Part shown: piece by piece, positions 44,767-52,524 of the stretch
How the letters are laid out: each line of letters opens with the position of its first letter
How positions within the stretch are numbered: position 1 is the first letter of the stretch
Assembly: GCF_009827055.1 (NCBI RefSeq)
Contig: NZ_WUMK01000016.1
Coordinates: 1 to 64,000, forward strand
Length of the DNA stretch: 64,000 bases
Reading direction: 5' to 3'
DNA from: Shinella kummerowiae
GTDB lineage: Bacteria; Pseudomonadota; Alphaproteobacteria; Rhizobiales; Rhizobiaceae
Program-made: the position numbers and the translations under genes
Notes under the pieces: generated by a model
What the model was told of the DNA's origin: nothing
Databases searched by the model: none
Seen by the model: only the letters and a program-made list of their open reading frames with translations

Positions 44767-45474
44767 ATGACCGAAACGCTGATGCGATCATTATCTCACG
44801 GGTACTCCGCCTTGGTCCTTGGGGCGAGCGGCGGAATAGGTCAGGCGTTTCGCTGGCAGTTGGAGATGGATGCCGGCTGCGGCAAGGTCGTATGCCTTTC
44901 GCGTAGAGATGACGCTTTCGATGTTACCGACGAAGATTCTGTGCTGCGCGCCGCCGACAGGATGAAGTCGGAGGCATTCGATCTTATCGTCTGTGCTACA
45001 GGCGCACTGACCATCAATGGGCTCGGACCAGAGAAGTCGCTTCGTCAAATTTCACAGCACTTAATGATGGCGCAATTTGCGCTCAATGCCATAGGACATG
45101 CTTTGATACTCAAGCATTTTGTTCCGTTGCTCGCGCGACGAAAGCGCGTGATCTTCGCAGTTTTGTCGGCGCGCGTGGGCTCCATTGGTGATAATGCGCT
45201 CGGAGGATGGATTTCCTATCGTTCGTCCAAGGCCGCTCTCAATCAGATCGTTCACACCGCCGCGATTGAAGTGAACCGGACGAACCCCTCATCCTTGCTC
45301 GTCACCGTGCATCCGGGCACCGTTAAAACGGACCTGTCCGCGCCATTCGCGTCGGGACACAAGCGTTTCGAGCCCAATGATGCAGCGCGCCGCATCCTGG
45401 AGATGCTCGACGGTCTGACGCCGGACCGTACGGGCGGGTTCTTCGCCTATGACGGAACCGCCATCGCCTGGTAG
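44767..45474 (+). CDS. Short-chain dehydrogenase in the folE-photolyase operon
   Basis: This is a 235-residue SDR with SALVLGASGGIGQAFRWQLE at the N-terminus and the active-site Y-x3-K in ISYRSSKAALNQIVH. The start MTETLMRSLSHGY at 44767 is 38 bases after folE. Similar SDRs (CsgA/sniffer-like) occur with photolyase and cfa genes in singlet-oxygen regulons, and some pterin pathways use SDR reductases. A role in reducing a pterin made by FolE is possible but unproven. Confidence 0.85.
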   Translation: MTETLMRSLSHGYSALVLGASGGIGQAFRWQLEMDAGCGKVVCLSRRDDAFDVTDEDSVLRAADRMKSEAFDLIVCATGALTINGLGPEKSLRQISQHLMMAQFALNAIGHALILKHFVPLLARRKRVIFAVLSARVGSIGDNALGGWISYRSSKAALNQIVHTAAIEVNRTNPSSLLVTVHPGTVKTDLSAPFASGHKRFEPNDAARRILEMLDGLTPDRTGGFFAYDGTAIAW

Positions 45475-45521
45475 CCGTAGATGGGTGCTCCATATCCACA
45501 CGGTTTGCAAAGTCGCCTCCC

Positions 45522-47069
45522 ATGAGCACTGTCCGCAATCTCATATTCATACTCGGCGATCAGCTGACGTGGTCGCTTTCGAGCCTTGAAGCTGCCGATC
45601 CCGGGCGGGACATCATCTTGATGTGCGAGGTGATAGAGGAAGCCACCTATGCACATCATCACAAATTGAAGATGGCGCTGATCTTCTCGGCCATGCGGCA
45701 TTTCGCCATCGAGCTTCGCGAAAAAGGCTTCGACGTCCGATATGTCCATCTGGACGATGTAGACAACACGGGTTCGTTCACCGGAGAACTCGCCCGCACC
45801 GTCGCGGCAATATCGCCAAAGCGCATAATCGTAACCGAAGCGTCCGAATGGCGCGTTCTTCAAGCCATGAAACCTTGGAAATCTGCGTTTGGCTTGCCAG
45901 TGGAAATTCGCCCAGACACCCGGTTTCTGGTGTCCAAACAGGACTTTCAGACATGGACACAAAGCCGCCGCGCGCTGACGATGGAATATTTTTACCGCGA
46001 CATGCGCCGCCGCACCGGTCTCCTCATGAATGGAAAGGATCCGGAAGGCGGACGGTGGAACTTTGACGCAGACAATCGCAAGCCCGCACAGGCAGACCTT
46101 TTCCGTCCAACGCATCCACGCTTCCCGCCGGACGCGGTGACGCGGGATGTCCTCGACCTCGTCGAGCGCAGGTTTCCACGTAACATGGGGTCGACGGCCC
46201 AGTTCTCCTTTGCCGTGACCCGCTCCGATGCACAAAAAGCGGCGGATGCCTTCGTTCGAGACTTCCTTCCCGATTTCGGCAAAACGCAAGACGCAATGCT
46301 GAAAGAGGAACCATTCCTCAACCACGCGCTCTTGTCCTTCTACATCAATATCGGCTTGCTGGATCCTTTAGAGATATGTCGGATGGGCGAACGTGCCTAT
46401 AGGGAGGGACACGCGCCGCTCAATTCGGTCGAGGGGTTTATTCGACAAATCATCGGGTGGCGCGAATACATCCGTGGAATCTATTGGCTGAAGATGCCAG
46501 GCTACGAGAAGAGCAACATTTTCGAAGCAAAACGACCCCTTCCGGATTTCTTTTGGACCGGCGAAACCGACATGGCCTGTGTTTCATCCGTCATTACGCA
46601 GACGATAAAGCACGCATATGCGCACCACATCCAGCGCCTGATGGTCGTTGGGAACTTCTCGATGCTGGCGGGCCTGGACCCCTATGCTGTCCACGAATGG
46701 TATCTGGCCGTCTATGCCGACGCTTTCGAATGGGTGGAATTGCCCAACGTCATTGGCATGAGTCAGTTTGCAGACGGCGGCTTCATGTCGTCCAAGCCGT
46801 ATGCCGCGAGCGGCGCCTACATCGCACGTATGTCGAACTACTGCGGCGGATGCCGATACGACGTTTCGAAGAAGAGCGGAAAGGACGCCTGTCCATTCAA
46901 TGCCCTGTATTGGGATTTCATCGTTCGAAACGCTGATAGCCTCTCCAAAAACCATCGTCTCGCCCAGATTTACTCCTCTTGGGGTCGTATGAGCCTGGAA
47001 AAAAGGAAGGCGTATCGGAACAGCGCATCCAAGTTTCTGCAGAAGCTGGACGATGGTGAACGGGTTTGA
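45522..47069 (+). CDS. phrB: Iron-sulfur (6-4) photolyase / bacterial cryptochrome, PhrB type
   Basis: This 515-residue flavoprotein of the FeS-BCP/CryPro group repairs UV (6-4) photoproducts with light. The N-terminal antenna domain begins RNLIFILGDQLTWSLSSLE. The catalytic FAD domain contains LNHALLSFYINIGLLDPLE and RQIIGWREYIRGIYW. Four cysteines, Cys353, Cys441, Cys444 and Cys457 (MACVSS, YCGGC, DACPF), have the spacing of the [4Fe-4S] ligands of Agrobacterium PhrB. It is third in folE-SDR-phrB, 47 bases after the SDR. PhrB uses a lumazine antenna, so the folE link may or may not concern its cofactor. Confidence 0.93.
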   Translation: MSTVRNLIFILGDQLTWSLSSLEAADPGRDIILMCEVIEEATYAHHHKLKMALIFSAMRHFAIELREKGFDVRYVHLDDVDNTGSFTGELARTVAAISPKRIIVTEASEWRVLQAMKPWKSAFGLPVEIRPDTRFLVSKQDFQTWTQSRRALTMEYFYRDMRRRTGLLMNGKDPEGGRWNFDADNRKPAQADLFRPTHPRFPPDAVTRDVLDLVERRFPRNMGSTAQFSFAVTRSDAQKAADAFVRDFLPDFGKTQDAMLKEEPFLNHALLSFYINIGLLDPLEICRMGERAYREGHAPLNSVEGFIRQIIGWREYIRGIYWLKMPGYEKSNIFEAKRPLPDFFWTGETDMACVSSVITQTIKHAYAHHIQRLMVVGNFSMLAGLDPYAVHEWYLAVYADAFEWVELPNVIGMSQFADGGFMSSKPYAASGAYIARMSNYCGGCRYDVSKKSGKDACPFNALYWDFIVRNADSLSKNHRLAQIYSSWGRMSLEKRKAYRNSASKFLQKLDDGERV

Positions 47070-47105
47070 AAGGGCTTCATCCTCCAGCGATTCATCCGGT
47101 ACGTA

Positions 47106-47633
47106 TCATTGAGGCGGAAACTCCAGCTTGCGCACGTCATATCCGAGTTCGCTCGCTTTCCTTATCATGCGCTGGAGCTTCGTCTTGGAGGGAACGGCAC
47201 GGGCATAGATCCAAAGGTCCGTCGTGGATGGATTGGCGCTGATGAACCAGGATTTGTCAGGTGATTTGTAGAGCACCCAGTAATTGAACGTGATCAGCAA
47301 CGGGTATCGAACGCGCATCTTCGCATTCGTCGACCCGAAGTCCTCGATCTTGCCGTTTCCGCGAACCGTCTTGAGGCGGCCGTCCGGCGGCTCCATCCGG
47401 CAACCGTCCTCAACCAAGACCTCGTCGGGTGCTTTGCCTTGCCGGTAGGTCGAGTAACCCGCGACGCATCCGTCCGTCATGAACATGGGTGTGCGACCGA
47501 TCTCCAGCCAGGTGCCGCTGTAGTGATCTGGGCCGACTTTGACGACCTGGGGCGCCCCAGATGCAGTTCCAGCAACGCCTAACAGGAACGCTGCCAACAG
47601 AGCAGTCCCGATCGTGAGCGTGACCCGTTTCAT
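47106..47633 (-). CDS. Bacterial lipocalin (Blc-like)
   Basis: This 175-residue exported protein has a Sec signal peptide (residues 1-26, ending GTASGAPQ). The lipocalin G-x-W motif is in YSGTWLEIGRTPMFM, followed by GNGKIEDFGSTNAKMRVRYP and NYWVLYKSPDKSWFISANPS. No lipobox cysteine follows the signal, so it is probably periplasmic rather than a lipoprotein. Blc-type lipocalins bind lysophospholipids or fatty acids and are stress-induced, which fits the neighbouring membrane-repair genes. It converges on phrB. No TGATCC-type promoter was found upstream. Confidence 0.8.
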   Translation of the reverse strand: MKRVTLTIGTALLAAFLLGVAGTASGAPQVVKVGPDHYSGTWLEIGRTPMFMTDGCVAGYSTYRQGKAPDEVLVEDGCRMEPPDGRLKTVRGNGKIEDFGSTNAKMRVRYPLLITFNYWVLYKSPDKSWFISANPSTTDLWIYARAVPSKTKLQRMIRKASELGYDVRKLEFPPQ

Positions 47634-47796
47634 AAAACCCTCCCTATTACAGGTTATGATCTTCCTAGCGCAGTAAGTAATTGTTGTTGTAGAATGTATT
47701 CGTGATATTCATCTGAAGATTGGAAAAAGATGACAGTATTAGCACTGTAAACGCCTAATCTCACTGACAACCAAGAAGGTTGCATTCCAAGTTTCA

Positions 47797-47991
47797 TCAA
47801 TCGTCACGCATCTCACGATTTTCCGAATCCGAAGGCCAGCCTGATGATTTGCAAAATAACATCACGGCTTCTATCGCTTTTTTCTTGTCTGTAAATGGCC
47901 CCTGAAGATAGTGCGAGCGGCCGTTGAATTCGACGAATACTCCTTTTCCGACAACATCATAGATGATGTTAATCTTAGTTTCGCTAGACAT
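47797..47991 (-). CDS. Small hypothetical protein
   Basis: This is a 64-residue protein, MSSETKINIIYDVVGKGVFV then YLQGPFTDKKKAIEAVMLFC. GGAG lies ten bases upstream of the ATG at 47991. It has mixed alpha/beta character (a short beta hairpin then a helix) and resembles DUF2188-like small proteins only loosely. The surrounding DNA is AT-rich for this window, which may indicate recent acquisition. Confidence 0.55.
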   Translation of the reverse strand: MSSETKINIIYDVVGKGVFVEFNGRSHYLQGPFTDKKKAIEAVMLFCKSSGWPSDSENREMRDD

Positions 47992-48165
47992 TATTGTCTC
48001 CAACGCCTTACGATGATTTATTTTACTGCAGTATCGACAAGTTTTGGCATATCCTATGGAGAAATATTTATAGAAGCCGTTTTATTGAAGTTAAAAGTAC
48101 AATGTAAATGGTGGCACCCCGCATAAGCAGAGTTCGTATCTATAATGCGAGGCGCCATTACTACC

Positions 48166-48636
48166 TCACATCGGGGGCATGAGGACCTTGTCAATCACGT
48201 GAATAACGCCATCGTCGGCTACTACATCCGCATTCACGACTTTTGCCTCGTTGACAGTAACGCCATTTTCCAAATCAACGGAAAGCTCAGCGCCGTTAAC
48301 TGTTGCTGCCTTCATGTCGTCTTTGAGATCTTTTGACATCACCTTGCCGGAAACAACATGGTAGGTGAGAATTTTGGATAGCTTGTCCTTGTTTTCCGGC
48401 TTCAGAAGGTCCTCAACGGTTCCAGCCGGGAGAGCCGCAAAGGCATCGTCAGTCGGTGCAAAAACAGTGAAAGGACCGGCGCCTTTAAGGGTGTCGACAA
48501 GGCCTGCTGCTGTTACCGCTGCCACAAGGGTCTTGAACTGACCGTTTGCCTGCGCGGTGTCGACAATGTCAGCTGCGTGAGCGCCATACGCTGCGGAGGA
48601 AAGGGCGAGTGTGGATGCAAGAAAAAATCTCTTCAT
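48166..48636 (-). CDS. Secreted fasciclin-domain protein
   Basis: This 156-residue protein has a signal peptide (residues 1-21, ending GAHAADIVD) and a single FAS1 domain with the H1 motif [17 protein letters not shown] and H2-like [16 protein letters not shown]1 proteins are periplasmic or surface adhesive domains; in Rhodobacter relatives one is among singlet-oxygen-induced proteins (family knowledge, from memory). It has its own TGATCC-N16-CGTA promoter at 48718-48693, linking it to folE and the cfa region. Confidence 0.92.
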   Translation of the reverse strand: MKRFFLASTLALSSAAYGAHAADIVDTAQANGQFKTLVAAVTAAGLVDTLKGAGPFTVFAPTDDAFAALPAGTVEDLLKPENKDKLSKILTYHVVSGKVMSKDLKDDMKAATVNGAELSVDLENGVTVNEAKVVNADVVADDGVIHVIDKVLMPPM

Positions 48637-48692
48637 TATGCGTTCCTTCCGTCTCTCTCGCGTGCCATACGCGGTTTTTGAACACCTTCATG

Positions 48693-48718
48693 TACGAGCA
48701 CTTATAGAAATCGGATCA
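48693..48718 (-). promoter_or_regulatory. ECF-sigma-type promoter of the fasciclin gene (TGATCC-N16-CGTA)
   Basis: On the minus strand TGATCC (48718-48713) is followed after 16 bases by CGTA (48696-48693), about 57 bases before the fasciclin ATG. It is identical in both boxes and spacing to the folE promoter. The remaining gap to 48910 has no gene. Confidence 0.68.
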
Positions 48719-48910
48719 GTGAAGATGGCTTGGGTCCAGAAATTCCAATACTCTTTCTGAAGGGAAGTACGGGAACAGTCCGGTGCGACAACTTTCGTAG
48801 GCCTGAAGACGCGCCGAAGCCATCGCGCCTCCTCGTGCCCGCGGCGTAGCGCAGTGTGCTGAAGCAGTTTCGGGCATGATGCGACCATCGGTCAAAATCT
48901 TTAAGTGGCA

Positions 48911-49828
48911 TTACGGGTTGCATGCTGAGCAGAATGTCGGGGAAGCGCGCTCGCCATTTGACCTTTCAACTAACTGCTCATGGCCGCAAGCGGCGCAACC
49001 CATAACATCATGAGACGGCAATTGCGTTTGCGAATTACATTCGCTGCAGCATAGCCCCGCCGCTGTTCCAACCCAGCCCCATCCGGGATGGTCGCACTGG
49101 GGACAGGCGGTCATTAGGCGTTTGACAAAGCGCTTGCCTAGCTTGGCAATGACGGACATGCGTCGAGGGTTCATGTGCGCTCGCATGTCTGTCTGGATGC
49201 GCGCCAAGCTGCAGGGTGATTGTGTAACGGCTGTTATGACCGCCTCGCTCAAAGCCGCAGCATCTCTTATGCCCTTTGCGGTCACCACGTCTGTGCCGAC
49301 GACACTCACAATTAAAGCATACTGAGGATACTCAATCGAGTTCAAAAATTTGTCCGCTTCGTTAACGTCTTCCACGTCAATATGGGCAAAATTCGGAGAC
49401 TCATCGATGATCATATCGACGATCTCGACCCCGGATCGGATATCGAGCCATAAGATAAGCTCCCGACCGATCGGAATGAGCGGAATGAATGGGTGTGGAC
49501 TGTAGGAGCCTTCACTTGCGATGCCGATCGGCAGGCCGCTTAACGCGGCCGCCGCTTTTGCTTTTGCTCGAGCGGCGTCGAGTATGGTGCCCGCTCGCTT
49601 CACTTCGCTGGTGAATGTTCCGAACCTATCCGTGTTGAGATCGCGAGGAACCGCCAGATGAACATCTATATCGGCAAAGGAGGGCGAAAGCGCTGCCTCC
49701 TTTCCGTGCATGGTTCCAAGCGCAACCTGCCTTGGTAACTTGAAGTAAATTGATGACGAAAGGCTCGAATCCCTGGATTCTGCGTGGCCGAGCGTCCATT
49801 GTTTGCGAGATAGATCAGAAATATTCAT
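48911..49828 (-). CDS. DUF6671-like protein with C-terminal zinc ribbons
   Basis: This 305-residue cytoplasmic protein starts MNISDLSRKQWTLGHAESRD. The middle carries ALGTMHGKEAALSPSFADI, FGTFTSEVKRAGTILDAARA and GIASEGSYSPHPFIPL, a pattern I associate with DUF6671. The C-terminus (about 245-305) has paired cysteines: CPQCDHPGWG, CCSEC, GCAACGHE and FCSACNP, enough for two zinc ribbons. The function is unknown. It is not clearly in an operon; the LysR gene lies 73 bases upstream on the same strand. Confidence 0.65.
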   Translation of the reverse strand: MNISDLSRKQWTLGHAESRDSSLSSSIYFKLPRQVALGTMHGKEAALSPSFADIDVHLAVPRDLNTDRFGTFTSEVKRAGTILDAARAKAKAAAALSGLPIGIASEGSYSPHPFIPLIPIGRELILWLDIRSGVEIVDMIIDESPNFAHIDVEDVNEADKFLNSIEYPQYALIVSVVGTDVVTAKGIRDAAALSEAVITAVTQSPCSLARIQTDMRAHMNPRRMSVIAKLGKRFVKRLMTACPQCDHPGWGWVGTAAGLCCSECNSQTQLPSHDVMGCAACGHEQLVERSNGERASPTFCSACNP

Positions 49829-49901
49829 TTCAGCTTCTCCAACCGATCGCACTATTCTCTATAGCGCGCGAACTGGAGCTCTAAAAATTCATTGTTTCGA
49901 T

Positions 49902-50819
49902 CTATTTATTCTCTTTAATGAATGGGTTTTCTGCAGTCGCTGCGGCTTTGGAGGGTTTTAGCAGAAATGATACGAGCGGATTTGGGAAACGACGTTTCAC
50001 GGTTATAGCGTAAAATGTCTCGACCATGCCCGGAAGGGCGTCGTACTCGATGAGCTTGCCGGTCTCCAGTTCACCCTTGACAACGATAGGAGGAAGAACG
50101 GCAAGACCGGCTCCTTCCAGAGCGAGGACGCGCATCATCGCCATATCGTCCACTTCTGCAGCAATCTGAGGTGTGATTCCAAGTCGTGCTACGAGAGCGT
50201 CAAATTGCGAGCGAACCCCACTTTCGAGCGACGGCAGAACGACGGGGTGGTCGGTGAAGAGATCCACAAGGCTAGCACGAGATTTAGTGTAAGGTATTTT
50301 GCCCACTAAGCTCACTCGCTGTTGATAGATTTGCTGGGTGATAAATGGTGTGACGGAATCGGTCATCGGGGCTTGATTCAGCAATACGATGTCAAGACTC
50401 AGTGCTTCAAGCGCGCCAAGCAACTCGCTTGTACTACCTGAGCGTAGTATCATATCAACGTCTGGGCGCCCGAGAATCGGTCGCAAGAACTCAATCTGGA
50501 AATTGCGAGAGAGTGTCGCAAGCGCGCCTATCCGGATGGCACGGCGGGTCCTGCCGGTTTCTTTCAACGTCTCAACGAGTTCCTGCCCTGAGGCGAAGAT
50601 CGCGTCCGCATGATCGAGCGCGATACGCCCCGCTTCTGTTAGAAATAACTGCCGTCCGCGGCGCTCGAAAAGGGCATGGCCCAAGCGCCCTTCCAGCTGC
50701 TTTATCTGTGTGGAAAGAGCCGACTGAGAGAGGTTCAGCCGTTCAGCCGTACGCGTTAGATTTCCATCGTGTGCGACGGCACGAAAGTAGCGAAGGTGAT
50801 GATAGTTCAACTCTGACAT
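49902..50819 (-). CDS. LysR-family regulator divergent from dabBA
   Basis: This 305-residue LysR protein starts MSELNYHHLRYFRAVAHDGN with the helix-turn-helix at about residues 18-60 (TRTAERLNLSQSALSTQIKQ). The effector domain spans residues 95-295. It is transcribed away from dabB with a 117-base intergenic region, the normal LysR arrangement for control of the neighbouring operon. It probably regulates bicarbonate uptake in response to CO2 or a metabolite (inference). Confidence 0.87.
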   Translation of the reverse strand: MSELNYHHLRYFRAVAHDGNLTRTAERLNLSQSALSTQIKQLEGRLGHALFERRGRQLFLTEAGRIALDHADAIFASGQELVETLKETGRTRRAIRIGALATLSRNFQIEFLRPILGRPDVDMILRSGSTSELLGALEALSLDIVLLNQAPMTDSVTPFITQQIYQQRVSLVGKIPYTKSRASLVDLFTDHPVVLPSLESGVRSQFDALVARLGITPQIAAEVDDMAMMRVLALEGAGLAVLPPIVVKGELETGKLIEYDALPGMVETFYAITVKRRFPNPLVSFLLKPSKAAATAENPFIKENK

Positions 50820-50936
50820 CATTCTAATTTATAGAACGATTTCGTGAAAACAATGAATTTTTTTCATCTCTAGCCGGGTGATAACAACGCCTCGTATCGA
50901 CGCTTTGCCAAGTGTCGAATGTGCATGGAGACCTTT

Positions 50937-52520
50937 ATGATCACGAGTCTTCCCTTGGTAGCGCCGCTGATCCTTGCGGGTGCTTCCTTCTATTGTTTTA
51001 CGGCGTCCAGCCTTCGGCCTCGTCTGGCCGTGCGCATAGCTGAATTAACGGCTCTTGCCTCGATTGTTGTTGCGATCCTGTCAGGCATCGTGCTCGCCTT
51101 GAATGGACCTACAACAGGTCTGGCAATCGGGTACTATTACTTTGCATTCTCCTCGCGCCTCGATCTGGTCAGTGTCCTGATGCTGTCGCTCGTATCTTTC
51201 ATTGGTTGGATAGTGCTGCGTTATGCTGGCAATTTCCTGGACGGAGAACGGCGCCAGGGCGCCTTCACAGGCTGGATGGCTGCGACCATCGCTGCCGTCC
51301 TCTTGTTGGTTCAAGCAGGCACGCTTTTGCAACTTGTCATGGGGTGGATCACATCTAGTCTGCTGCTCCACAAACTTCTGCTTTTTTATCCGCAACGCCC
51401 CGCGGCGCAGCGTGCCGCGCGCAAGAAATTCATCATCTCACGCACTGGCGACGCGGCCCTTATTTGCGCTGCGGTCCTCTTGTCGATTGATTTGAAGACA
51501 GGCGATATCGCGACGATCCTTGCCATCGCGCGTGACGGGGATGGCACGCCGCTGACGAGTGCTGCCGCAGCCTTTCTGGCGATCTCGGCCCTCCTCAAGT
51601 CGGCGCAGTTTCCGACCCATGGCTGGCTGACCGAAGTCATGGAGACGCCAACGCCGGTTTCCGCCCTGCTGCATGCCGGCGTTGTAAACGCCGGAGGCTT
51701 TCTGCTCATACGGCTTGCCGACGTTATGTTGCACGCTCCATTGGTGCTGGCCATATTGGTCATCGTGGGTGGGTTCACAGCGCTTTTCGGCAGCCTCGTC
51801 ATGCTTACGCAATCTGCGGTGAAGACTTCACTGGCTTGGTCTACTGTGGCGCAGATGGGTTTCATGATCCTGCAATGCGGCCTTGCGCTTTTCCCCATCG
51901 CACTCCTCCACATCATCGCTCACTCCCTCTATAAAGCGCACGCCTTTCTTTCTTCTGGCTGCGCCGTCGAAACGGTCTCTGCCATCCCGCGTCCAGGCCC
52001 GGTTACAATTCCAAACCTAGGCGCGGTCGGTCGCGCTTTCCTTTTGGCCTTCTTTATTTACGCTGTGTTTGGGGTGATCTTTGGAATCGTGGACAAGCCG
52101 CCGCAGGCGATGGCTCTCGGCGCGATGCTCATATTCGGGGTAGCTTATCTCATTGCTCAAGGTCTAGCAGATGCCGCACCACGAGCGCTGACGTGGCGGA
52201 CCACCCTATATTCCATAGCGGCAGCCACAGCCTACTTCGCCCTGCAGTGGATGTCGGACAATCTGCTGAACGGCACGTTGCCGACAACACCGCAGCCCGG
52301 CCCACTCGAATGGACGCTTATGTTGCTCGCTGTCGCCACCTTTGGCTTGGTGGCGTTGGCTCAGTCTCTGTTCCCGCTATGGGCCTATCATCCGGCAGCG
52401 GCCGGCTTCAGGGTTCATCTTGCCAATGGCCTCTATGTGAATGCGCTCTTCGACCGCCTGCTTGGCGGCTGGACTATTACACGATCGGTGTCGCCGACGT
52501 CTGACTTCGTAAAGGAGTGA
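50937..52520 (+). CDS. dabB: DabB, proton-channel subunit of the DAB inorganic-carbon pump
   Basis: This 527-residue membrane protein of the NuoL/MrpA-like family has about fourteen hydrophobic segments. LLKSAQFPTHGWLTEVMETP, TPVSALLHAGVVNAGGFLLI and SLAWSTVAQMGFMILQCGLA are the conserved proton-path regions with Lys, His and Glu. The ATG at 50937, six bases after GGAG, is chosen over the ATG at 50919. With DabA it forms an energy-coupled CO2 hydration/bicarbonate accumulation complex. A lone NuoL-like Na+/H+ antiporter is excluded by the adjacent dabA. Confidence 0.9.
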   Translation: MITSLPLVAPLILAGASFYCFTASSLRPRLAVRIAELTALASIVVAILSGIVLALNGPTTGLAIGYYYFAFSSRLDLVSVLMLSLVSFIGWIVLRYAGNFLDGERRQGAFTGWMAATIAAVLLLVQAGTLLQLVMGWITSSLLLHKLLLFYPQRPAAQRAARKKFIISRTGDAALICAAVLLSIDLKTGDIATILAIARDGDGTPLTSAAAAFLAISALLKSAQFPTHGWLTEVMETPTPVSALLHAGVVNAGGFLLIRLADVMLHAPLVLAILVIVGGFTALFGSLVMLTQSAVKTSLAWSTVAQMGFMILQCGLALFPIALLHIIAHSLYKAHAFLSSGCAVETVSAIPRPGPVTIPNLGAVGRAFLLAFFIYAVFGVIFGIVDKPPQAMALGAMLIFGVAYLIAQGLADAAPRALTWRTTLYSIAAATAYFALQWMSDNLLNGTLPTTPQPGPLEWTLMLLAVATFGLVALAQSLFPLWAYHPAAAGFRVHLANGLYVNALFDRLLGGWTITRSVSPTSDFVKE

Positions 52521-52524
52521 ATCC

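Noticed and set aside
47634-47796. TGATCC-N16-CGTA promoter for the lipocalin gene
   Set aside because: Searched by eye; the nearest resemblance (TTATGATCTTCC) is on the wrong strand and spacing, so no site is claimed.
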